Assembly: GCA_018064605.1 (NCBI GenBank)
Contig: JAGHUX010000007.1
Span: forward strand, 103,767 to 167,766
Reading direction: 5' to 3'
Source: Candidatus Limimorpha caballi
GTDB lineage: Bacteria > Bacteroidota > Bacteroidia > Bacteroidales > F082
DNA length: 64,000 nt
Shown here: positions 1-9,527 of the stretch, one piece after another
Layout of the letters: the number at the start of each line of letters is the position of its first letter
How positions within the stretch are numbered: the first letter of the stretch is position 1
Made by a program: the position numbers and the translations under genes
The notes under the pieces: generated by a model
Seen by the model: the letters and a program-made list of their open reading frames with translations, nothing else
What the model was told of the DNA's origin: nothing
The model's database searches: none

Positions 1-2
1 CG

Positions 3-1187
3 TGGTTGCTCCGTGAATTTGCACGTCGTGAGTACAAAAAGGAGGCGTATGTTGTGTGCAGGAAAAACGATGTTGTCAGACAGATTTTCTCGCAAGACTT
101 CAATGTCGAAAGGATTTTGCGGGCTTTGCGGGCTTTGACATCTGTTGACATAACACCTCGCGACACACTTATTATACTTGATGAGGTGCAGGATGTTCCG
201 GAAGCCATCGAATCACTGAAGTATTTTTGCGAAGAAGCCCCTGAATATCATATCGCTGTGGCAGGCTCAATGCTCGGGATTTCAATCCATGAGGGAGTGT
301 CGTATCCGGTTGGGAAAGTCGATGAACTTGATGTGTTCCCTATGAGTTTTGAGGAATTTCTTCTCGCAAAAGGCGAAAACGAGGCATGTAAGCTGTTGCT
401 TGAAAAAGATTTTGCCACGACAAATCTTGTTCATGAGAAATATGTCGATTTGCTCAGGCAATACTATTATGTGGGCGGAATGCCGGAGGTTGTAAAAGAA
501 TATGTCGAGACCGGTGCGCTAAAAAATGTCAGAAACAAACAGACGGCGATCCTGCATGGGTATGAACGTGACTTCTCAAAACATGCTCCGAAAGAACAAC
601 TTGAAAGAATCAGGATGGTGTGGAAAAGCATTCCGTCGCAACTTTTCAAGGAAAACAAAAAGTTCATTTACGGTGCTTTGCGCAAGGGCGCAAGAGCCAA
701 TGATTTTGAGATTGCGATTCAGTGGCTTGTCGATTCGGGATTGGTTTACAGGGTGTCTCGATGCACCAAAATCGCTTTGCCACTTGGTATTTACGAGGAT
801 TTTTCATCGTTCAAGCTTTATATTGTTGATGTTGGGCTGCTCGGCGCAGTGGTTAAGACCGAGCCTGTTCAGGTTCTTGTGAACAATAATGTTTTCACGG
901 AATACAAAGGCGGCATGACTGAACAATACATTCTGCAACAGATGAAGAGTCACGGCGTTGAACCGATTTTTTATCATAAAACAGATGACTCCCGACTTGA
1001 ACTTGATTTTGTAATCCAACAAGAAACGGCAGCGTTACCGATTGAGGTGAAAGCCGAAACGAATGTAAGAGCTAATTCTTTGACTGTGCTACTCAAAAAC
1101 ACACCTGAACTTCGTGCCGTGCGATTCTCAATGTTGCCATACAAGGAACAAGACCAGATGACAAACATTCCGCTTTACGCAGTTTGA
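3..1187 (+). CDS. AAA-family ATPase with DUF4143 C-terminal domain (5' end cut by window)
   Basis: The reading frame is open to the window edge, so the N-terminus with the Walker A loop is missing. What remains has a Walker B-like strand (LIILDEVQD, around residues 55-63 of the visible protein), then a sensor-like AVAGSMLG, then a C-terminal half typical of DUF4143 with a PD-(D/E)XK-like core (LELDFVIQQ, then PIEVKAE). These ATPases are common and mobile in Bacteroidales, and their substrate is generally unknown. It is the only plus-strand gene in the first 11 kb and ends before a small repeat element. Family assignment is from recognised motifs; no function is claimed. Confidence 0.85.
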   Translation, partial: WLLREFARREYKKEAYVVCRKNDVVRQIFSQDFNVERILRALRALTSVDITPRDTLIILDEVQDVPEAIESLKYFCEEAPEYHIAVAGSMLGISIHEGVSYPVGKVDELDVFPMSFEEFLLAKGENEACKLLLEKDFATTNLVHEKYVDLLRQYYYVGGMPEVVKEYVETGALKNVRNKQTAILHGYERDFSKHAPKEQLERIRMVWKSIPSQLFKENKKFIYGALRKGARANDFEIAIQWLVDSGLVYRVSRCTKIALPLGIYEDFSSFKLYIVDVGLLGAVVKTEPVQVLVNNNVFTEYKGGMTEQYILQQMKSHGVEPIFYHKTDDSRLELDFVIQQETAALPIEVKAETNVRANSLTVLLKNTPELRAVRFSMLPYKEQDQMTNIPLYAV

Positions 1188-1280
1188 AGACGAACTGATT
1201 GAAAAACAATTGAATGACTCTTTGCTGTTTGTGAGATTTATGGTGAAAACGAATGATTTATCAGAAATCTTTCTTGTCTC

Positions 1281-1486
1281 TTAAGGTGGGTTCTATAAAT
1301 TAATTTCCTGTGATTTTGAGTCGATTTTCGAGCAGATTGCTGTGCAGAAAGAGGGCGCATAGCGGGCTATGCAACCGATTGATAAACAGCAAGATGCCGA
1401 AAAGCGGCCAAAAGCACTGGAAAAGAAATTTTAAATTTTTCATATTATTTTGCGTTATTTCGTTGAATTTATAGAACTCACCTTAA
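1281..1486. repeat. MITE-like non-coding element with terminal inverted repeats
   Basis: The ends are imperfect inverted repeats of about 20 bp (left TTAAGGTGGGTTCTATAAAT, right ATTTATAGAACTCACCTTAA) around about 165 bp with no credible ORF. TTAA at both outer edges could be a target duplication. It fills most of the 369-bp gap between the DUF4143 ATPase and mcrC. No second copy was seen in this window, so mobility is inferred from the ends only. Confidence 0.5.
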
Positions 1487-1556
1487 ATCTTTTTCGCTTT
1501 TTTTAAGTCTCTGATGTAGATGTATCTAACAAAAAATGTAAAATGAAAATGTCATG

Positions 1557-2903
1557 TCAGAATTCCTTCCTTAATCGGTTCTCCGAATCATGTATTATAT
1601 TCATGAAATCTTTCCATGACTGCGCCGATTGCGGCACATGAAACGGGATGACCGACAATGTCCCTTCATAACCTGTTAGTTTGAACTTTTGAGGCTTGGA
1701 TTGTTGCTCAAAAGGATAAATATATCCGCCGTTTTCCGCTTTCCTGCAATACATATAGGTTACAACCTGATACAAATCTTCGCGACTAACTCCTTGATTT
1801 AGATGTTTGTATTTTGCGTCAATGATGTAATTTTCTTTCCAAAAATCAGGATATAACTTTCGAGAATTTCTATCAATTTGCTCGCCATCAGAAAATGAGT
1901 CGTCAGCTTGAGGTTTCTCAAACATTGGCAAACCGCCTTCCGACTTTTTATTTTGAGGATGATTGAAATTCAAAGGTTTAAGTATTGTGCTCAAATATTC
2001 TTCCCAAAGCCAAGCTCCATCAAACAGAACCCCATATACTTTATCCTTTTCCTGCCCGAATTTGATGGCTTCGTGACGCAAAATCTGCAAGCAAAGTCTT
2101 TGCAGATGAGCGTATTCCGTGAAGTAAGGATGTTTGAGTGGACGCAAATTATCGTTGATAACACGTTGCCGATTTTGATATGAATAGGAAGGTGTAGCCA
2201 TCGTTATTTGAGAAACGCAATTTCGGGTCTCATCATCGTTTGTCAGAATAATACGGCCTTGTTCTTTGTGCTTGATGTATTCAATGGTGTGTCGGATCAG
2301 TTGCGTCAACTCGTTGTCGTAACTGTGCTCGCGGGCAGAATAGGCGATGGTTCCGCGAAAAGGGATGTTCTGGCGCAGATGACGACTGATGTCGATAGGT
2401 CCTTTGAGATTGGCGTCGTTGTACTCGTTCCGCTTGTATTTCTTGAAAAGTCCTTGTGCCAAAGCCTTTTTAAGAAAATGGGGAAAAAGATAAAGCAGAA
2501 AGTCAAAAACAGGTTCTTTTGACAGTGAATGTTTGATATCGAAAAGATTGATACTAAACACTTTCTGCAACATATAATGAAGAAAATAGTCATCGGTATT
2601 CTGCTTGTCAAAACGGGAACAAATGTCCAATTGAGTTTCGTTCACGCCAACAAAACCCATAATGTTTCCGGTTTTGATATTTTCGTCTTGCAACGAAATG
2701 ATTTGCGACTCGCTGATTTCATCCTCACACGAATAAAAGTCGCGGGGGAACAACAACAAGTTGGGATTGTCGTAAAGTGACAATTTTGAGATTGGCACAT
2801 TGGCAATCCGTTCCAAATTCTTCAGGTCGGCTATAGAAGCATCTTGGCCGACCTTTTGAAAATGAATCCAATCGTGGTTATCCGTTATTCTCAGGCGACT
2901 CAT
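1557..2903 (-). CDS. mcrC: McrC-type subunit of a McrBC modification-dependent restriction system
   Basis: 448 aa. McrC partners the McrB GTPase and supplies the nuclease that cuts DNA with modified cytosine. The C-terminal part has a PD-(D/E)XK-type signature: LYPDFW, then YIIDAKYKHLNQ about 10 residues later. The N-terminal half matches the McrC family in overall pattern (long helical region, no ATPase motifs). It overlaps the end of the upstream mcrB-like gene by 26 bp, so the two are co-transcribed and probably translationally coupled. Length is within the usual McrC range and no lesions are seen. Confidence 0.88.
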   Translation of the reverse strand: MSRLRITDNHDWIHFQKVGQDASIADLKNLERIANVPISKLSLYDNPNLLLFPRDFYSCEDEISESQIISLQDENIKTGNIMGFVGVNETQLDICSRFDKQNTDDYFLHYMLQKVFSINLFDIKHSLSKEPVFDFLLYLFPHFLKKALAQGLFKKYKRNEYNDANLKGPIDISRHLRQNIPFRGTIAYSAREHSYDNELTQLIRHTIEYIKHKEQGRIILTNDDETRNCVSQITMATPSYSYQNRQRVINDNLRPLKHPYFTEYAHLQRLCLQILRHEAIKFGQEKDKVYGVLFDGAWLWEEYLSTILKPLNFNHPQNKKSEGGLPMFEKPQADDSFSDGEQIDRNSRKLYPDFWKENYIIDAKYKHLNQGVSREDLYQVVTYMYCRKAENGGYIYPFEQQSKPQKFKLTGYEGTLSVIPFHVPQSAQSWKDFMNIIHDSENRLRKEF

Positions 2904-4893
2904 TGTTGTACGCGGCTTTCAATTTAGCAATACTTTCTTCAATGTTCAACGAACCGCGGAGGTATTCGCGAAGCAAGCCTTCAAGATGGTTGCTCCAAAG
3001 ATTCTCGAATCCGTTATCAGCATCGCTTGCATAATTTTTCAATTTCAAGAAATAGGCGACTCCGATGTGATAGGCTGATGAAAGTCCATCAATACATTTT
3101 TCTTCCTCTTTTTCATCTGTCTTAGCTTTGTGCCAAATCTTATTGTTTAGATTGTTCATTCGGTTCTTTAATTTTCCAAGAACGTCTGTTGAAGGTTTGA
3201 CGATGTTGTCTTGCTCGTCTTTCCATGCATTTTCATCGTCAAGCATTTTCATACTTTCATCTGCCTTGATTTCCTTGAACGCGAAACGACGGCGGAAAGC
3301 GAAGTCCATACTTTCCACGCTGCGGTCTATGTCGTTCATCGTGCCGATGATATAGACATTTTCGGGAACAAAGAAATGTCCGAAATTATTATCATCAGTA
3401 ATACCCAACTTGTCATCAAAATCATTAGGCACTATTTGCATATTTGCATACTGTGTACGCACTTTTCCATTTTCTCCACGGTAGCCCGGATCAATAGAGA
3501 AGAACAGTTCGCCGAAAATCTTGGATATTTCGCCACGGTTGATTTCGTCGATGATGAAAACGTAGTTTTTATTTGGATTATTCAATGCGTTTATGCAAAA
3601 TTCCTTAAATACACCATCCTTTCTTTCAAACTTAACATCCTTGCTTTCATCTTTAATTGGACGAAGACCTTCAACAAAATCGGTGTAATCGTATGAAGGA
3701 TGGAACTGAACAAAACCATAATCCTCTTTTGAATCACGTTGCTTTAAAGAATCTACAGCCTCGCCTGTCTTTAAGTCGAAATTGGAGTATAAGATGTACG
3801 CAAATTCATCAACAGTGATATCTTTTCTATCCTTACATGCAATTTTATAAAAATTGTATACGACTTTATTCTTATCTAAAATGTCTTTCTGATTTTCCAA
3901 ACCAAATAAATCAATGACATTATCCAAATACGTCTTACTGTTGATTGGAAAAAAATCATTGGGGTAATATGTTGAAAGAATTTTCAGTAAGAAAGAATCA
4001 CCAAGATAATTATGAATATTTTTTTGTTTTTCAACACACTCACTGATTTCCGAGGCCAATTCTTTCATGAGAGATTCATTAGTAATATTTGTATTAGAAT
4101 CCTTTTTCTTATTCTTTAAAAAGCCAGTGAAAACGTAATCTAACGATTCTTTATTTCTATACACCAAATATGACCTTGATGAACCCGGAAAATATTTACC
4201 CAAAGCTGTCAATCCTCGTTCTATCCACCAGCAAAAATTATCTTTACCGCCATCTCCTATGCAATATTGTTCCAATGTCAAGTCTTTCAATTTTTCTTTT
4301 GGAAAACGTTTGAGGAAAACGGCTCTGAGTTCATTTAATCTTTTTGTTTCTTCATCGCTGTGTTTGAACCGCCCAATGATTTGTTCAAGCAATTCTTTAG
4401 GATTATATGTGTTCTGTGCCGCAATTTGTTGTGCGATTTGCTTTGCCAGATATGTTTTCCCCGTGCCTGGAGCGCCCGTGAGGATGAGATTGTGGTTGGT
4501 TGTTAAAAGCTCGGCCAAATCTTGTTTTGTTTCTTCGTGATTATCCATATTGAAAATTCGTTTAATATGTTCTTCATTGTCAATTTTGCAAAGTGTATTT
4601 GCATACCAAGTAATGTCTGTTAAATCTTTACGGCATTCTTTCCAATCAACTTCAACTCTCATTTTGTCGGCATGAATTTTTTTAATCACTCCCGTACAAA
4701 ATATTCTCAAATACGATTTGCTGTTTTTAACATAAGTTGATTTAAGGGCTATGTGGTCACCTACGCGCATAGTATTGTAAACGTCTTCGTACTTTTCGTC
4801 ATAGCCGTTCTCCCATATATGTTCTTCCTTAAAACGGTCTAACTGGCTATCACCACCCCGTGTAAAACCAGCGATGTGATAATTTCTCTTCAT
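2878..4893 (-). CDS. mcrB: McrB-type AAA+ GTPase, restriction subunit
   Basis: 671 aa. The N-terminal ~115 residues resemble a small PUA/EVE-like reader domain (VGDHIALKSTYV); McrB proteins use such domains to recognise modified bases. The motor has Walker A GAPGTGKT at about 140-147, Walker B VFIIDEINRGE near 445, the McrB signature IIGTMNDIDRSVE near 508-520 and an arginine-rich FRRRF sensor. About 240 residues lie between Walker A and the conserved part before Walker B, more than in a minimal AAA+ core, so an inserted helical domain is likely. A candidate minus-strand promoter (-7 TATTTTTGC, complement of 4995-5003) lies about 100 bp upstream. First gene of a two-gene operon with mcrC. Confidence 0.9.
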   Translation of the reverse strand: MKRNYHIAGFTRGGDSQLDRFKEEHIWENGYDEKYEDVYNTMRVGDHIALKSTYVKNSKSYLRIFCTGVIKKIHADKMRVEVDWKECRKDLTDITWYANTLCKIDNEEHIKRIFNMDNHEETKQDLAELLTTNHNLILTGAPGTGKTYLAKQIAQQIAAQNTYNPKELLEQIIGRFKHSDEETKRLNELRAVFLKRFPKEKLKDLTLEQYCIGDGGKDNFCWWIERGLTALGKYFPGSSRSYLVYRNKESLDYVFTGFLKNKKKDSNTNITNESLMKELASEISECVEKQKNIHNYLGDSFLLKILSTYYPNDFFPINSKTYLDNVIDLFGLENQKDILDKNKVVYNFYKIACKDRKDITVDEFAYILYSNFDLKTGEAVDSLKQRDSKEDYGFVQFHPSYDYTDFVEGLRPIKDESKDVKFERKDGVFKEFCINALNNPNKNYVFIIDEINRGEISKIFGELFFSIDPGYRGENGKVRTQYANMQIVPNDFDDKLGITDDNNFGHFFVPENVYIIGTMNDIDRSVESMDFAFRRRFAFKEIKADESMKMLDDENAWKDEQDNIVKPSTDVLGKLKNRMNNLNNKIWHKAKTDEKEEEKCIDGLSSAYHIGVAYFLKLKNYASDADNGFENLWSNHLEGLLREYLRGSLNIEESIAKLKAAYNNESPENNG

Positions 4894-5043
4894 TACTTTG
4901 CAATTATTATGAACTTCTATTCTTTATTATTTTTCTGTTATTTTCCACCCTTCCGCGAAATCCTTTAACGAAAGTCGGTGGGGAAAAGCGAACTGCAAAA
5001 ATACATTATATTCCTGTCTTTTTTCACATTTTTATGCTGAAAA

Positions 5044-5349
5044 TCACTCTTGTTTCTCTATTTCCACTTTCAGCGGTTGGTTGTCGTAGCACCATTCGCG
5101 ATGATTTGACATCTGCTCAGAAATGAACGTCTTGATGTCTTCTACATTCCAGTCGAAAGCATCTCCGGCATAGATCAGAATTTCAGTGAGGCGGTTGATG
5201 GCTTGCGAGTGATATACGCCTGACACTTGGTTGAAGGTTTTCCCCGTGGCATGGGCTACGGCGTCGATGGTCTCAACAGCTCCGCTGAGTTCTTCAAACA
5301 ACAATTCTTCGTTGTGACGATTACGTTTCCTGTTATCTTGTTTTACCAT
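5044..5349 (-). CDS. Hypothetical protein, helical, about 101 aa
   Basis: No family recognised. The protein is acidic and largely helical, with no signal peptide or membrane segment. A longer frame could begin at a TTG at 5376, but that start overlaps a minus-strand -7 element (TAGTTTTGC, complement of 5372-5380), so the ATG at 5349 is preferred. The gene sits alone between mcrB and a Bro-N gene. A strong palindrome (5384-5416) lies just upstream of its promoter. Confidence 0.55.
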   Translation of the reverse strand: MVKQDNRKRNRHNEELLFEELSGAVETIDAVAHATGKTFNQVSGVYHSQAINRLTEILIYAGDAFDWNVEDIKTFISEQMSNHREWCYDNQPLKVEIEKQE

Positions 5350-5383
5350 AGTATATAGCGTTTGTTTCGGCTGCAAAACTAAA

Positions 5384-5416
5384 ACAGAGGTGCGCCTAAT
5401 GTGGGCGCACCTCTGT
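5384..5416 (-). terminator. 13-bp perfect hairpin; terminator and possible operator
   Basis: ACAGAGGTGCGCC and its exact complement are separated by 7 bases. On the minus strand it is followed by T-rich sequence, so it can terminate the Bro-N gene transcript. It also sits directly upstream of the -7 element of the next gene, over the expected -33 region. The core GTGCGCC...GGCGCAC recurs at 8256-8290. Confidence 0.65.
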
Positions 5417-5450
5417 CGGATTGATGAATATTTCGAGTTTTATATTGTCA

Positions 5451-6365
5451 TTATTCTCTTCGCGATTTGAGATAATGATGAGCGTTTGTCGCTTCATTAT
5501 CTCCCTTGATCTCAAGGGCGTTCTTGTTTTTTGCGTTCAAAGGTGAAATAACGGATTGTCCTGTCCGAGCTTCTATGTTTTCTCGGGCATCTTTTGCCAC
5601 GCTACCGCCTTCAATAGCAATCTGTCGGCTTTCTTCAAATGTTTCAGGCTCCCGCGACTTTGAGATGGCTGTTGTCGTAACCTCCGCCAACATATTCAGC
5701 ACCAATTCCACGTTGGTCATATTGTCGCGCAGATTTTCTTTCTTCAGATTCTTGAATTGTTTGTATTGCTTTATCGAAAATCCGCTCCAAGCTTTGGTCA
5801 TCTCGTTGGTCAGGATGGCGTACTCCTGCTCTTGTTCAATGCCACGCGCTTTCCATTCATCGGTCAGTTCCTTGCGCATTTCAATGGTCTGCAGACGTTG
5901 GTTTATCCAACCTTCAGTGTAACCTTTGGCTCGGTAAAAGTCAGCACCGCGCAAGATGGCCTTCTCCGGGTCGGCAATTTCGTCCAAACGCTCGTTGCCC
6001 ACTTGTGCCAACCACATCTTGAACGGCTCAGCCTTGGGTGATGGAATGGACTGGATGAGACGCAGAAGTCCCTTTGTATCAAGAACATCCGTTTCTCTCA
6101 TTTTTCCATCCGCAGCTATCATTTTCAACCGGTGACAAATTGTCACCAGTTCACTTCCTTCTTCTGAAAGACGTTGCCTAAGTTTATTCCAATACTTTCT
6201 TGCTGTCTGATAGTCAGCGCTATCAGTCAACACTTCCACCACATCCACCACGGAGAAATACCATTCCTCTTCATCTTCGTTCCATGCAGTGCGGATTTTC
6301 TTGCTTTCAAATAGTTTGATTTTGTTTTCCATCATTGTTTGATCTTTTGTTTTACTTGATGTCAT
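5451..6365 (-). CDS. Bro-N domain protein (phage antirepressor-like)
   Basis: 304 aa. Residues ~12-120 match the Bro-N fold (FESKKIRTAWNEDEEEWYF, then VVDVVEVLT and YWNKLRQRL), a DNA-binding domain best known from phage and baculovirus antirepressors. The rest is helical and charged. Chromosomal stand-alone copies like this are frequent near defence and mobile genes in Bacteroidales and their role is unknown. The ATG at 6365 is used; MMENK at about 6335 is an alternative. A candidate -7 element TAGATTTG lies just upstream at 6372-6380. Confidence 0.8.
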   Translation of the reverse strand: MTSSKTKDQTMMENKIKLFESKKIRTAWNEDEEEWYFSVVDVVEVLTDSADYQTARKYWNKLRQRLSEEGSELVTICHRLKMIAADGKMRETDVLDTKGLLRLIQSIPSPKAEPFKMWLAQVGNERLDEIADPEKAILRGADFYRAKGYTEGWINQRLQTIEMRKELTDEWKARGIEQEQEYAILTNEMTKAWSGFSIKQYKQFKNLKKENLRDNMTNVELVLNMLAEVTTTAISKSREPETFEESRQIAIEGGSVAKDARENIEARTGQSVISPLNAKNKNALEIKGDNEATNAHHYLKSRRE

Positions 6366-6400
6366 TAGATGCTACAAATCTACGATTATATTTTTCTCAT

Positions 6401-6454
6401 TCACAATATCTCCCTCGCTATCGCCGCGCAAGCCTCCGCATCGGCCAAGGCGTG
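6401..6454 (-). pseudogene. 3'-terminal scrap of a DnaQ-like exonuclease gene
   Basis: On the minus strand these ~54 bases encode HALADAEACAAIAREIL and a stop, the C-terminus of a DEDDh exonuclease. The stretch 6417-6454 is identical over 38 bp to 9544-9581, inside the intact exonuclease gene 3 kb away, but the last codons differ. Nothing upstream continues the gene. It is a scar from a lost paralogue or a recombination. Confidence 0.7.
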
Positions 6455-6518
6455 AACTTTGCAAACTACAACTATATTTCAAATGCAAAAGTAAGTATAT
6501 GATACAAGAGCCAATGGA

Positions 6519-6979
6519 CTATTGTCGTGCTAACCAATCCAACGCATAAATCTGCCGTATCCCGTTATGCGAAATCTCAGGATCAGAATCCATTGTCAGC
6601 AGAAACTTCGGATTGTGATCCTTCACGGAATTCAAAGGGGCGATTTCTCTGGTCAGTGTCTGTTCATCGCGTACTGTGAGAGCAACTTGATAATATTCCA
6701 CAAGACCATCTTTAAATCTGATGAAATCAATTTCCTTATCACCACTTTTGCCAACCATGACCTTATGTCCCGACCTGATAAGATGCAGATACACAATATT
6801 CTCAAGCAAACGTCCCAAGTCACCGCCACGCAAGCCAAGCAACATTGTTCTCAACCCGACATCCGAAAGGTAATACTTTTGTCCTGTGCGCAAAAGCTCC
6901 TTGCCTTTGGCATCACAACACGCTTGTCACGCCACATATTCAGTTGGTTGACATAGTTTTTGCGATTTAAATATTCCAT
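6519..6979 (-). pseudogene. Internally deleted DUF4143 ATPase
   Basis: The C-terminal ~124 residues (RTGQKYYLSDVGLR, then ENIVYLHLIRSGH and EIDFIRFKDG) are a clear DUF4143 C-terminus. The start at 6979 encodes MEYLNRKNYVNQLNMWRDKR, the usual N-terminus of these ATPases, but in another frame. Walker A, Walker B and the whole ATPase core are missing. It is therefore a remnant with an internal deletion and a frameshift. An intact relative is partly visible at 3-1187. The large palindrome at 7023-7070 still lies upstream. Confidence 0.75.
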
Positions 6980-7022
6980 GATTCCATTTTGTTTTCATGT
7001 TGCAAAAATACAATATTTTTGC

Positions 7023-7070
7023 ACTCCATTGCAAAAACTACGTAAAAACACAAAGTTTTTGCAATGGAGT
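7023..7070. repeat. 17-bp perfect inverted repeat upstream of the dead ATPase gene
   Basis: ACTCCATTGCAAAAACT and its exact complement are separated by 14 bases. It lies about 45 bp upstream of the ATPase remnant start, next to a TATTTTTGC-type promoter element. Position and symmetry suggest an operator or a 5'-leader hairpin. A different pair of large palindromes precedes the DUF234 ATPase at 61533. Confidence 0.6.
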
Positions 7071-7120
7071 ATAAAGGCTTCTTAAAATATCGCCGCATCT
7101 GTTCTGACAAACGAATAAAT

Positions 7121-7849
7121 TTAATCAAAATCATATTTATCCCAGTCTAAGTCATCGTATTTTTCATCGCCTTTTAGATATGAGTCATAATCACTTTCTG
7201 TCGTTATCTCGATGTTGAAATCTCGTACCCATAGCAAATCATAGATTGAAAAGTCCATGTCGGTGAACAAAGTATGGAAAGGATGTATCAGGTGCATATC
7301 CTTTGTCATCTCTTTGTCGAGCATCTCATTCCAGTTGTCGAGTGAATCGCCAAGATACAGCATCTGGTTTATGGATTCAGGCTTTTCATTATTGCAAATG
7401 GAAAAGCTACATGCACCATTGTAGTACAGAGGCATGAACTCGTCGTATGTGCCATTGAGAATATTCCAGATTTTCTTTGTCCTCATGGTCTGCACAGGAT
7501 GTATCGAAGAGTATTTGTAACCGAGGAAACATTTGCCGGTGGTTTCAATGTCGCACGCTATGCCGCAACAGATGTTCGCATTATGCAAGGCAATTACTCG
7601 CTTTCGCATTTCTTTGGCTTGCGCTATGAGGGCTTCATTGAAATCTGAAAGCAATGACTTATAGTTTTCGTCCATTACAAATTTTGAGTCAAGAACACTC
7701 TTCCTAATTGATAGAAGATGCTTGACGGCCTCTTTATAAGTATCATCGGAACACCTGCGTCTCTCATTTCCATTAATGATTGAAAGAATTTCAATCTCAA
7801 TCTCACGAACTTCTACCGCGTTGAAAATTTCTTGTACTGTCATATCCAT
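7121..7849 (-). CDS. Hypothetical protein, 242 aa
   Basis: No family recognised. It is acidic with an Asp-rich tail (DDLDWDKYDFD). A central CCGIACDIETTGKCF stretch is rich in cysteine, but no clear metal site can be assigned. No signal peptide or transmembrane segment. Its start overlaps the end of the upstream 122-aa gene by 10 bp, so the two form a coupled pair, and both lie among restriction and nuclease genes. Confidence 0.65.
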   Translation of the reverse strand: MDMTVQEIFNAVEVREIEIEILSIINGNERRRCSDDTYKEAVKHLLSIRKSVLDSKFVMDENYKSLLSDFNEALIAQAKEMRKRVIALHNANICCGIACDIETTGKCFLGYKYSSIHPVQTMRTKKIWNILNGTYDEFMPLYYNGACSFSICNNEKPESINQMLYLGDSLDNWNEMLDKEMTKDMHLIHPFHTLFTDMDFSIYDLLWVRDFNIEITTESDYDSYLKGDEKYDDLDWDKYDFD

Positions 7850-8208
7850 AAATATTTGAAGTAGTCAATGAATAACTGCATGCCTTCCTTGATACGAGCC
7901 TCTTTATCGGGTTCTATGTTGTATTTGTCAGGCACTGATTGGTATTCGTCAAATGCGTAAATCATTTTCCGAATAATCTGCAACCATGACGCTTGTGCCT
8001 TTTCTTCTCCAACCTGATTTACTATAATTCCTGGACATCCTCCATTGGGACCTTTTTCTGCTTTGAGAAATGCATGAAGGTACTTGCTTATTATGTCGGC
8101 AAGTTTTTCATCAAGACTCCACACGTCACCATAATCAACATCGGCATAGCCTTCATGAGCTTTCTCCGACCATACTTTATCTTGCCATTTATTTCTACAA
8201 TTATTCAC
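7840..8208 (-). CDS. Hypothetical protein, 122 aa
   Basis: Soluble, mostly helical, not recognised. It carries a GPNGGCPG turn around residues 52-59. It is first in a two-gene unit with the 242-aa gene below it (10-bp overlap). A good minus-strand -7 element (complement of GCAAAAATA at 8246-8254) lies about 40 bp upstream, directly beside the 8256-8290 palindrome. Confidence 0.65.
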   Translation of the reverse strand: MNNCRNKWQDKVWSEKAHEGYADVDYGDVWSLDEKLADIISKYLHAFLKAEKGPNGGCPGIIVNQVGEEKAQASWLQIIRKMIYAFDEYQSVPDKYNIEPDKEARIKEGMQLFIDYFKYLWI

Positions 8209-8255
8209 AGTGTTAGCTTTTATATGTTAGTGATGAAATCTGGGTGCAAAAATAA

Positions 8256-8290
8256 AAGAGATGTGTGCCAATACAGGGCGCACATCTCTT
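8256..8290 (-). terminator. Hairpin terminator of the nuclease operon; possible operator
   Basis: AAGAGATGTGTGCC pairs with GGCGCACATCTCTT (one G-T pair) across a 7-base loop. Minus-strand T-rich sequence follows, so it fits an intrinsic terminator for the gene ending at 8313. It abuts the promoter of the 8208 gene and shares its core with the hairpin at 5384-5416. Confidence 0.65.
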
Positions 8291-8312
8291 ATTCTACGAC
8301 AAAAATTAAAAA

Positions 8313-9506
8313 TTATAATTGCTCAATATGTCTGTCATCCAATTCAGCTAATATTTTGCCAACCAATTCTTGAATATAATTAGCAAAATTGCCATTAATC
8401 ATATCAATGGTTTCATTTAACGACCATGATGAATATTTAGACAGATACGCCCATCCCAAGGGCCATGATTCATTTGCTTCGGGGGATAATGTATTTAAAC
8501 TTTCCTGTAATGGAATTTTTTCTTCCTTGCTGATTTCATTCCGTGATGTAACACCGATAAAGAATTTTTTTTCGAAGCTGCTATTACTTTCGTTTGTAAT
8601 CTGTATTGAATAATGCTTCCACTTTGAACGATAAAAACATAATGCCTTCTCGCCATCACCCCATAGATATTCTTCTTTATATATTAAGCCGTTTTTCTCA
8701 GCAAAAAATTGAAGTTCTGGGGATACATATTTTTCAAATACATACTTAAAATAACCTTCATATCCAGAATGGTATATTTCGGCTATTGCTTCCGGGTATT
8801 TGCTCATTATTTCATACAGTTGTTGTGCATCTGTTGTATTCATGTCTTGATGGGTAAGTTGCTTTATTAAATTTGAATATTGGATAATGGTTTCTCTTAT
8901 CAGAGGCTTTTGTGCTGATAATCCTATACAGTTATTCAGCCATGAAAGTATATGGTCTTGATAACTGATACACGTGTATTCTATGTCTTTGTAAACAGAA
9001 TCCTCACTGGCCATGTGCCCGTCCAGAGTCAGATATAGAATTGTTGATTGCTTTACTTTCCATGCCTTTATTTCTTTTTGGGCATAATTCCAATAACGCA
9101 AGAGTTGGTTTTTCTGATCTCCTGCGTAAATTTTGTTTTCGATAATTATCATGACATCTTTTGTCTGAAGAACTATGTCAAGGCGACCACCTTCGGTGGC
9201 ATCGGCACTCTTAAACCCAATGCTACGTTCTACCTCTACCTTAGTCTCTTTCAAATCCATGTCGAAATTTTCCAAATGGATTTGTCTGATAAATTCTTCT
9301 AAAAACAAACTGCCACAACCATGATTCCCTTGTGGATTTAATAATTCGGCAATGAAAGCAGAATGTGTACGGGTTTCGTTTGTCGAAAGTCCTAACACAT
9401 TAAAGACATTAAAAGCTTCTCCGCGTTTTCGTGCTTCTTCTTTTTTCTGCTTTATCTTGTCGGTTTCTCTTTGGAGTTCGACAAGAAGATTCTGAAATCT
9501 GTTCAT
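8313..9506 (-). CDS. PD-(D/E)XK nuclease family protein
   Basis: 397 aa. The N-terminal third has a PD-(D/E)XK core: a conserved helix THSAFIAELLNPQGNHG near residues 48-64, then GGRLDIVLQ (catalytic Asp) and MIIIENKIYAGDQ (Glu-x-Lys) near 105-130. The C-terminal ~200 residues are not recognised. It is the third gene of a WYL regulator - exonuclease - nuclease operon, 21 bp below the exonuclease gene. The family is typical of restriction and anti-phage systems, so a defence role is inferred from fold and context. Confidence 0.8.
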   Translation of the reverse strand: MNRFQNLLVELQRETDKIKQKKEEARKRGEAFNVFNVLGLSTNETRTHSAFIAELLNPQGNHGCGSLFLEEFIRQIHLENFDMDLKETKVEVERSIGFKSADATEGGRLDIVLQTKDVMIIIENKIYAGDQKNQLLRYWNYAQKEIKAWKVKQSTILYLTLDGHMASEDSVYKDIEYTCISYQDHILSWLNNCIGLSAQKPLIRETIIQYSNLIKQLTHQDMNTTDAQQLYEIMSKYPEAIAEIYHSGYEGYFKYVFEKYVSPELQFFAEKNGLIYKEEYLWGDGEKALCFYRSKWKHYSIQITNESNSSFEKKFFIGVTSRNEISKEEKIPLQESLNTLSPEANESWPLGWAYLSKYSSWSLNETIDMINGNFANYIQELVGKILAELDDRHIEQL

Positions 9507-9527
9507 CTTAATGTATAATTATTGGTG

